Source: Proteiniphilum sp. UBA5283 (GTDB lineage Bacteria > Bacteroidota > Bacteroidia > Bacteroidales > Dysgonomonadaceae). Taken from it: DNA of 20,363 nucleotides. The notes under the pieces were generated by a model. That model saw nothing but the letters and a program-made list of their open reading frames with translations. It made no database searches and was not told the origin of the DNA. Below, one piece after another: positions 14,406-20,363 of this stretch. A program made the position numbers and the translations under genes. The stretch covers positions 41,569-61,931 of the forward strand of contig DHSP01000003.1 in the NCBI GenBank assembly GCA_002408485.1, in the 5' to 3' direction. The number at the start of each line of letters is the position of its first letter. The stretch's first letter is position 1.

Positions 14406-17030
14406 TTATCCTTTCAGCACCGCGATATTCTCTCTCAACAGGGCTATTTTGCTCTCGGCATCTGCTTGTTTTCTGCGCTCATTCTCCACGATCTCCGGCT
14501 TGGCGTTCTGTACGAACCGTTCGTTGGAGAGCTTTTTCAGTACCGACTGCAGGAAACCCTCGGTATAGGTAAGTTCAGCGTTTAATTTCTGCAACTCTGC
14601 TTCTACATCCATTTTGTCCGCAATGGGGACAGAGTACTCAACAGTGCCCACCATAAAACCCGCTGCGCCGGCTTGTTTTTCGGAAACGGGAGAAAAGGAT
14701 GATAAGTTGCACATTTTCAATATGATGCTGCTGTATGGGGCCGTTTCTCCACCCACCACTTGCAGTTCCAGCGCATCTTTCTGCGGTATATTTTTTTCCA
14801 GTCGGATGGTACGTACACCTGCGATCACCTGTTTTACCAGTTCAATGTCGGCCAGCAGTGATTTATTAATTTCTTCGCTTTTCGGCAGTAGGACCGTCAT
14901 AATACTATCTCCGGCTTTTCTTTCGTTCAATGCCTGCCACAATTCTTCGGTAATAAAGGGCATAAAGGGGTGCAGCAGTCGAAGCAGGGCATCAAAATAG
15001 TGCAGCGTCACCCTGTAGGTTTCGATGTCGATAGGCTGCTGATAAGCCGGCTTGATAATCTCCAGGTACCACGAAGAGAATTCGTCCCAGAAGAGCTTGT
15101 AAAGAAGCATCAACGCCTCGGAGAGACGGTATTTTGAGAAGAGGTCGTCCATCTCAAGAATGGTCTCGGATAGTTTGCTGCCGAACCAGTCGATGCCAGT
15201 CCGTGCCGACTCCGGCTGAGAAAGAGAGCTCTCCACCTCCCAGCCTTTGATGAGCCGGAAGGCATTCCATATCTTGTTATTGAAATTACGCCCCTGTTCG
15301 CAGAGTGTTTCGTCGAAGAGGAGGTCGTTCCCGGCCGCGGAGGAGAGCAGCATCCCCATGCGTACCCCATCGGCTCCGTACTTGTCCATCAGCTCAATTG
15401 GGTCGGGAGAGTTTCCCAGCTGTTTCGACATCTTCCGGCCCTGTTTGTCGCGCACAATTCCTGTAAAATAGACATTCCGGAAGCAAGGTTCGTTACGGTA
15501 TTCGTAACCCGACATGATCATGCGGGCCACCCAGAAGAAGATGATGTCGGGACCCGTGACCAGATCGCTGGTCGGATAGTAGTAACCGATATCTTTGTTA
15601 CCGGGCCGGTTGATACCGTCAAAAACCGAGATAGGCCATAACCAGGAGGAGAACCAGGTGTCGAGTACATCTTCGTCCTGCTTTAAATCGTCCATCGTGA
15701 TGGAATAACTTACCTGTTTCTTTGCTTTTTCAAACGCTTCCTCTTTCGTCATGGCCACCACATATCCGCCCTGTGGCAGGAAGTAGGCCGGTATCTGATG
15801 TCCCCACCAGAGCTGACGGCTGATACACCAATCCTTGATGTTCTCCATCCAGTGTCGGTAAGTATTTTTATATTTCTCCGGATAGAAGCGGATAGTATCA
15901 TCTTCCACTGCCTCTGCTGCTGGTTTCGCCAGTTCCTCCATCTTCAGGAACCATTGCATGGAAAGCTTCGGTTCAATGGCTTCGTCGGTACGTTCCGAGA
16001 AGCCCACCTTGTTGGTGTAGGGTTCTATTTTCTCCATCAGCCCGGCCGCCTCCAGGTCTTTTTCGATCTGTGTGCGTACGGCAAAACGGTCCATACCGGC
16101 GTACATAGCTCCATGTTCATTGAGAGTACCGTCGGGATTGAAAATATCGATGGAGGGGAGGTTATACTTTTCTCCCAGCATATAGTCGTTCACGTCGTGT
16201 GCAGGCGTCACCTTCAGGCAGCCGGTCCCAAACTCGGTGTCTACATAGTCATCCTCAATTACCGGGATCACGCGATTCACCAGGGGGACAATCACCTTTT
16301 TGCCTTTCAGATGCGCGTTCTTCGGGTCATTCGGGTTGATACACATGGCAGTATCGCCCATGATAGTCTCGGGGCGCGTGGTAGCCACCACGGCATAAGC
16401 TCCTGCCGGATCGCCTTCGATCTTGTATCTGAGGTAATAAAGCTTTCCGTTTACCTCCTTGTGGATCACCTCTTCGTCCGACAAAGCCGTGAGTGCTTTG
16501 GGATCCCAGTTGACCATGCGTACACCTCGGTAAATGAGTCCTTTGTCATACAAGTCACAAAAAACCCGCAGTACGCTTTCGGAGCGTTCCTCATCCATGG
16601 TGAAAGCAGTCCGTTCCCAGTCGCACGAAGCACCCAGCTTTTTCAGCTGCTGCAGGATGATTCCTCCGTGTTCATGTGTCCAGTCCCACGCATGTTTCAG
16701 GAACTCCCCCCGACTAAGGTCGGTTTTTCTGATTCCCTTCGAAGCCAGTTTGTTGACCACCTTGGCTTCGGTAGCAATGGAAGCATGATCGGTGCCCGGC
16801 ACCCAGCAGGCATTTTTACCCTGCATGCGTGCACGACGTACCAGAACGTCCTGAATGGTGTTGTTAAGCATGTGCCCCATGTGCAGCACACCCGTCACGT
16901 TGGGCGGCGGAATGACGATGGTGTAGGGTTCCCGGTCATCCGGTTCGGAGTGGAACAGTTTGTTGTCCATCCAGTACGTATACCACTTCTCTTCTACCTC
17001 TGCAGGATTGTATTTGCTTGCAATCTCCAT
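14406..17030 (-). CDS. valS: Valyl-tRNA synthetase
   Basis: This 874-residue class I synthetase charges tRNA-Val. The HIGH motif is HMGH at 50-53 inside PPPNVTGVLHMGH. The KMSKS motif is KMSKQ at 533-537, with the last serine replaced by glutamine. The CP1 editing domain, which clears mischarged threonyl-tRNA, carries ATTRPETIMGDTAM at 216-229 and PAHDVNDYMLG (D279). An anticodon-binding domain follows, and a C-terminal coiled coil (about 810-874) ends the protein, as is normal for ValRS. The length fits the family. It stands alone on its strand, converging with the helix-hairpin-helix gene and diverging from the sensor gene. A 10-bp hairpin lies in its leader. Confidence 0.98.
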   Translation of the reverse strand: MEIASKYNPAEVEEKWYTYWMDNKLFHSEPDDREPYTIVIPPPNVTGVLHMGHMLNNTIQDVLVRRARMQGKNACWVPGTDHASIATEAKVVNKLASKGIRKTDLSRGEFLKHAWDWTHEHGGIILQQLKKLGASCDWERTAFTMDEERSESVLRVFCDLYDKGLIYRGVRMVNWDPKALTALSDEEVIHKEVNGKLYYLRYKIEGDPAGAYAVVATTRPETIMGDTAMCINPNDPKNAHLKGKKVIVPLVNRVIPVIEDDYVDTEFGTGCLKVTPAHDVNDYMLGEKYNLPSIDIFNPDGTLNEHGAMYAGMDRFAVRTQIEKDLEAAGLMEKIEPYTNKVGFSERTDEAIEPKLSMQWFLKMEELAKPAAEAVEDDTIRFYPEKYKNTYRHWMENIKDWCISRQLWWGHQIPAYFLPQGGYVVAMTKEEAFEKAKKQVSYSITMDDLKQDEDVLDTWFSSWLWPISVFDGINRPGNKDIGYYYPTSDLVTGPDIIFFWVARMIMSGYEYRNEPCFRNVYFTGIVRDKQGRKMSKQLGNSPDPIELMDKYGADGVRMGMLLSSAAGNDLLFDETLCEQGRNFNNKIWNAFRLIKGWEVESSLSQPESARTGIDWFGSKLSETILEMDDLFSKYRLSEALMLLYKLFWDEFSSWYLEIIKPAYQQPIDIETYRVTLHYFDALLRLLHPFMPFITEELWQALNERKAGDSIMTVLLPKSEEINKSLLADIELVKQVIAGVRTIRLEKNIPQKDALELQVVGGETAPYSSIILKMCNLSSFSPVSEKQAGAAGFMVGTVEYSVPIADKMDVEAELQKLNAELTYTEGFLQSVLKKLSNERFVQNAKPEIVENERRKQADAESKIALLRENIAVLKG

Positions 17031-17051
17031 CTCTGATTACCTGGTTTTTTT

Positions 17052-17075
17052 AAGGATTCCGAAGGCGGAACCCTT
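17052..17075 (-). promoter_or_regulatory. Hairpin in the valS leader
   Basis: On the minus strand AAGGGTTCCG (17075-17066) pairs with CGGAATCCTT (17061-17052) over 10 bp with a single G-U wobble and a CCTT loop. It ends 21 nt before the valS start and is followed by TAAAAAAACC, not by a T run, so it is unlikely to terminate valS. No T-box sequence is visible. A role in translation or mRNA stability is inference. Confidence 0.4.
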
Positions 17076-17104
17076 TGTCGTTTGATTTTTGTATATAGAA
17101 AGTG

Positions 17105-17112
17105 CAAAAATA
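17105..17112 (-). promoter_or_regulatory. Candidate -7 box for valS
   Basis: The minus strand reads TATTTTTG, an exact TAnnTTTG match, implying a leader of about 70 nt that includes the hairpin at 17052-17075. No clear -33 TTTG is at the normal spacing, and the region is A/T-rich, so chance is possible. Confidence 0.35.
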
Positions 17113-17330
17113 CAAAAAATAACTCAAAGCATTTTGTTGTTCAGTTTATCTCGAAGATATTGGGTGAATGTTACACCATTTAAAATTAATAATAGAGATG
17201 TAATAGGCAGAACTATAGGTTTATGGATGTTTGTTGTGTGTGTCTGATTTGTTCTAACGGAGAAAGGGGGTGAATTGATCCTTTCAAATTTTTGTCCAAT
17301 ATTCTGCAGCCGATGCACAAAGAATTTTTA

Positions 17331-17338
17331 TATATTTG
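17331..17338 (+). promoter_or_regulatory. Candidate -7 box for the sensor gene
   Basis: TATATTTG is an exact TAnnTTTG match, 94 nt before the start codon, implying a leader of nearly 90 nt. No TTTG is seen at the usual -33 spacing. Confidence 0.35.
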
Positions 17339-17432
17339 TTACTTGGTAAAGAATTTGAGTGTAAGAATCGGGCCATTGATTATTTATTTTTAAAATCTTA
17401 TCCTGAATTTGTAAGTAAATTATTCCCCTATA

Positions 17433-20222
17433 ATGAAAATAAACATTTTTAAGTGTTGTTTATTTGCTATAATATTTAATATATCAGCGTGTTATTCTTT
17501 TGGATACTCACACGTATTTAAAGGAATCTCGAAAACGGATGGGCTTTCTGATTTATTGGTAAATGTAATTTTTCAGGATTCAACAGGATTTATTTGGCTG
17601 GGCACGGGAAAAGGACTGGATCGCTTCGATGGAATAAAGGTTAAACATTTTCCTTTTGAAAATACTTTACAGGAACAACGCATAAGAATCAATACAATTT
17701 GTGAAACAAGAAACGGTCAAATTTGGGTTGGTAACGCACTTGGTTTATGGAAACTGGATGAAAGTACGGGACATTTGATCAGAATTGTCCCTGAAACGAT
17801 AAGTCATACGGTGAATACCCTTTTGTTTGACGGCAATAACCATTTATACATTGGAACAGAGCGTGGATTTTACGTGTATGATTCTTCAACTATCGAGCAG
17901 ATAAACTTAAACGACAATCCCTTTTCTTCTTCGAACAACATCAGAGGTATAACCAAGGATGATTCCGGATTATTATGGCTGGCAACTACAAGCAGTGTTA
18001 TTATGTATGATGCTGTGAATAAAAAAGTAAGAGAGTACAGCTATCCGGACAACTTTTCCATAAAAGCAAATTTCAGAAATATCACGTATCTGGATCATAC
18101 GCTCTATCTCGGAACTTATAATGCCGGCATAATCCGTTTCGATATTCAAACAGAACGGTTTTCGAATTTTATCGATGTCGGATCAAATATTATATCCTCT
18201 ATTTCAACAGATGGAGATGATATGATTTATGCATCGACTGACGGGAACGGGATCTTTTTTCTCTCCCATCGTAAAAAAGAAATTATACAAAGTTTGCGCC
18301 ACGACGTAAATAATCCGGAAAGTATTCGTTCTAATTCTGTCTATTCGCTATTAGTGGACAGGATGCAGAGGATATGGATTGGCTATTACCAGGATGGCTT
18401 GGATTATAGCCTTTATCAATCCGGTTTGTTTAAAGTGTATAAATCAGATTCTGTTTTTAACTCTCTTAATTTAACGGTACGTTCTTTTGTGATGAATGGC
18501 CATGAAAAACTTATTGGAACCAGAGATGGTCTTTATTTCATCAATGAGAAAGAAAAGAGAGTAAAATATTTCAACCGGTCTGTATTGCAATCCGACTTAA
18601 TTCTTTCCCTTACGTATTATCGCGATGAATATTATATAGGGACGTATGGTGCCGGAATGTATATTTTAAATCCCAAATCACTGGAAATTCGTCGTTATTC
18701 TGGTGAGAATCATGAAGTATTACAAAATGGGCATATTTTTTGTTTTCGTCAGGATAAGCAAGGGGACATGTGGATTGGATCCTCTCAAGGTGTAATTCGC
18801 TATCATAGTTTGAAAGATGAAATAACATTGTTCACCAGTACGAACTCTCAATTACCCGAGGGGAATGTGTACGAGGTTTTTTTCGATTCAGAGGGCAAAG
18901 GATGGTTTTGTACTGACAATGGATTGGCGTTGTTCGATTCCAATACCGAAAGTGTCAGGACAAATTTGTTTCCGCCCGATTTTTTTCATAAAGAGAAGAT
19001 TCATGTCATGTATGAAGACAGGCAACACCGGCTTTACTTTCTTCCTGAAAAAGGAGATTTTTTTATTTCCGATCTCAGCATGAAATCATTTTCCAGAATC
19101 AATAAGTTGCCCGCTCTTCAGGCGAATATCTATACCTCCATCGTGGAAGATGATTCGGGGTGCATTTGGCTCACTTCAGATGGGGGGCTTGTACGTTTCT
19201 GTAATGAAAAGTACACCGTATTCAATTATATGCACGGTATTCCATCCCCTACCTTTACCCATTATACGGCATATAGGGATCAGAATGGGATATTGTGGTT
19301 TGGAAATTCCAAGGGATTGTTGTACGTAGATCCAGCTAATATTCCCGAAACAGAGCAGAAGCCTTCTACTACTCTTGTGCTTTCCGATCTGCTTGTCAAT
19401 GGCAACTCTTTATCAATAAAAGAACTTAAAAGTATAATAGAGGAAAAGCAGGCCATATTCGAGTACGATCAGAATAATATTGTATTCCGTTTTTCAGATT
19501 TATCCTATACCAATCCCTCTGCTATACTCGTTGAATATAAAATGGATAAGATAGACGGTGACTGGATGTTTATAACCGGACAAAATGAGATTTCATATTT
19601 CAACCTTTCTCCGGGAAAATATATATTTCGTATGCGTATTCCGGGAAATGAAGATTCTCAAGTCTCCTTTGCCATTAAGATCAGACAATCTCCGTTTTTT
19701 AAATCCCGTACTTTTCTGATTTTATTGTTTGGCATTTTATTGATTGCATTGCTATATTATGTTACCATATTATTAAAGAATAAAGTTGATGTAAATCAGG
19801 GTGATAATGCACTCGAGGCTGATTTGTCGGATAAAGAAGAGGAAAAATACAAGATGAATCGGATAAGTACCGAAGAGTGCGATGCCCTTCATGAGGCACT
19901 AAATAAATATATGCAGGATGAAAAACCTTACATGAATAAAGAGCTTAAAATAGGAGATTTAGCTGATGCACTTCATACTTCATCACATTCTTTGTCTTAT
20001 CTTTTTAATCAGTATCTAAGTGTATCTTATTATGATTTTGTGAATGAATGGCGCATTGCTGAATTTAAGAAGTTAGTGGCCGAAGATACTTTTTCCAGAT
20101 ATACCCTCGAAGTGTTAGCCGATTTATGTGGATTTAGTTCCCGGGCTTCCTTTTTCCGCTCTTTTAAAAAGAGCACAGGCATAACGCCATATGAATATAT
20201 AAAGAGTCTAAGAGGTAATTAA
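17433..20222 (+). CDS. Propeller/Y_Y_Y sensor with membrane helix and cytoplasmic AraC-type DNA-binding domain
   Basis: This 929-residue protein looks like a periplasmic glycan sensor joined directly to a transcription factor. A signal sequence (1-20) is followed by about 14 reg_prop blades (about 28-640), each with a W-L/I-G-T-x-x-G-L-x-x-F-type core such as IWLGTGKGLDRFD at 54-66. These should form two seven-bladed propellers. The Y_Y_Y domain is at about 675-752 and one membrane helix at about 761-781. A charged linker (about 785-820) leads to an AraC-type double helix-turn-helix (about 825-925) ending GFSSRASFFRSFKKSTGITPYEY. The kinase, dimerisation, ATPase and receiver domains that Bacteroides hybrid two-component systems carry between membrane and AraC domain are absent. 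The reading frame is continuous and the 148-residue cytoplasmic part is too short to hold them. Sampled lines are richer in A+T than valS. Its targets are probably to the right of the window. Confidence 0.9.
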   Translation: MKINIFKCCLFAIIFNISACYSFGYSHVFKGISKTDGLSDLLVNVIFQDSTGFIWLGTGKGLDRFDGIKVKHFPFENTLQEQRIRINTICETRNGQIWVGNALGLWKLDESTGHLIRIVPETISHTVNTLLFDGNNHLYIGTERGFYVYDSSTIEQINLNDNPFSSSNNIRGITKDDSGLLWLATTSSVIMYDAVNKKVREYSYPDNFSIKANFRNITYLDHTLYLGTYNAGIIRFDIQTERFSNFIDVGSNIISSISTDGDDMIYASTDGNGIFFLSHRKKEIIQSLRHDVNNPESIRSNSVYSLLVDRMQRIWIGYYQDGLDYSLYQSGLFKVYKSDSVFNSLNLTVRSFVMNGHEKLIGTRDGLYFINEKEKRVKYFNRSVLQSDLILSLTYYRDEYYIGTYGAGMYILNPKSLEIRRYSGENHEVLQNGHIFCFRQDKQGDMWIGSSQGVIRYHSLKDEITLFTSTNSQLPEGNVYEVFFDSEGKGWFCTDNGLALFDSNTESVRTNLFPPDFFHKEKIHVMYEDRQHRLYFLPEKGDFFISDLSMKSFSRINKLPALQANIYTSIVEDDSGCIWLTSDGGLVRFCNEKYTVFNYMHGIPSPTFTHYTAYRDQNGILWFGNSKGLLYVDPANIPETEQKPSTTLVLSDLLVNGNSLSIKELKSIIEEKQAIFEYDQNNIVFRFSDLSYTNPSAILVEYKMDKIDGDWMFITGQNEISYFNLSPGKYIFRMRIPGNEDSQVSFAIKIRQSPFFKSRTFLILLFGILLIALLYYVTILLKNKVDVNQGDNALEADLSDKEEEKYKMNRISTEECDALHEALNKYMQDEKPYMNKELKIGDLADALHTSSHSLSYLFNQYLSVSYYDFVNEWRIAEFKKLVAEDTFSRYTLEVLADLCGFSSRASFFRSFKKSTGITPYEYIKSLRGN

Positions 20223-20233
20223 TCCAACAATTT

Positions 20234-20262
20234 ATTCTTTTGATATAGGAATTCAAAAGAAT
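20234..20262 (+). terminator. Inverted repeat after the sensor gene, possible terminator
   Basis: ATTCTTTTGA (20234-20243) and TCAAAAGAAT (20253-20262) are exact reverse complements with a 9-nt loop, 11 nt past the stop codon. The position suits a transcript end, but the stem is A/T-rich and no T run follows. The sequence from here to 20363 holds no gene that I can support. Confidence 0.35.
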
Positions 20263-20363
20263 CATTCAATAAGTATTTATCTTTACTCCATGTTTTACCA
20301 AACCTGAGTTTTTTACACTCCATACTTTTAGTAGGTATGAGGAGAAGCGTCGTTAATTTAGAG

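Larger units (their letters stand above)
17031..17432. other. A+T-rich divergent intergenic region between valS and the sensor gene
   Basis: This 402-nt gap holds no gene that I can support. It contains the valS leader with its hairpin and -7 box, an imperfect palindrome GGTGAATGTTACACC (17163-17177), and a -7 box for the sensor gene at 17331-17338. The remainder is low-complexity A/T-rich sequence. Confidence 0.6.

Noticed and set aside
15798..17036. 412-codon plus-strand open frame
   Set aside because: It is antisense to valS, whose motifs are unmistakable, and its translation has no recognisable domain. Its length follows from the codon use of valS.
17163..17177. GGTGAATGTTACACC as an operator for the sensor gene or valS
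   Set aside because: Only 4-5 bp at each end are symmetric and it is not near either -7 box, so chance is the simpler reading.

Overview
The window looks like a chromosomal housekeeping segment of a member of the Bacteroidota, probably order Bacteroidales. The evidence is the set of TAnnTTTG -7 promoter boxes ahead of several genes, the few purine-rich ribosome binding sites, a secreted GH2 beta-galactosidase of Bacteroidales type, and a reg_prop/Y_Y_Y/AraC sensor architecture of the kind found in this phylum. Family level (for example Dysgonomonadaceae) is only a guess. No tRNA, rRNA, CRISPR, insertion sequence, integrase or phage gene was found.

Layout from left to right. An Hsp20 small heat-shock gene (42-464, minus) has an upstream region with two near-identical elements 43 bp apart. 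A long minus-strand block then runs, in transcription order, from 13361 down to 906: a fused SpmA-SpmB membrane protein, ybeY, an EEP-family phosphoesterase, mnmG, apt, uvrC, dtd, a MazG-like pyrophosphohydrolase, deoC and a secreted beta-galactosidase. -7 boxes suggest new transcripts start ahead of spmAB, the EEP gene, mnmG and uvrC. Strong hairpins end the block after apt (7981-8025) and after the beta-galactosidase (842-867). Diverging from spmAB is a plus-strand gene for a membrane-anchored helix-hairpin-helix protein, which converges on valS (14406-17030, minus). After a 402-nt A+T-rich divergent region, a plus-strand gene (17433-20222) encodes a large periplasmic sensor with 14 propeller blades, Y_Y_Y domain, one membrane helix and a cytoplasmic AraC-type DNA-binding domain.

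The block mixes translation fidelity (mnmG, dtd, ybeY, valS), nucleotide salvage and cleaning (apt, deoC, MazG-like) and DNA repair (uvrC). The beta-galactosidase at its end and the sensor gene at the right edge are the accessory-looking parts. The sensor probably controls carbohydrate genes lying beyond the right edge.

The most notable observations are a 16-bp parS-type ParB-binding site between mnmG and apt (8662-8677), and the sensor protein, which resembles the hybrid two-component systems of Bacteroides but has lost the histidine kinase and receiver modules, leaving a membrane-tethered one-component regulator. I found no convincing entirely new multi-gene system.
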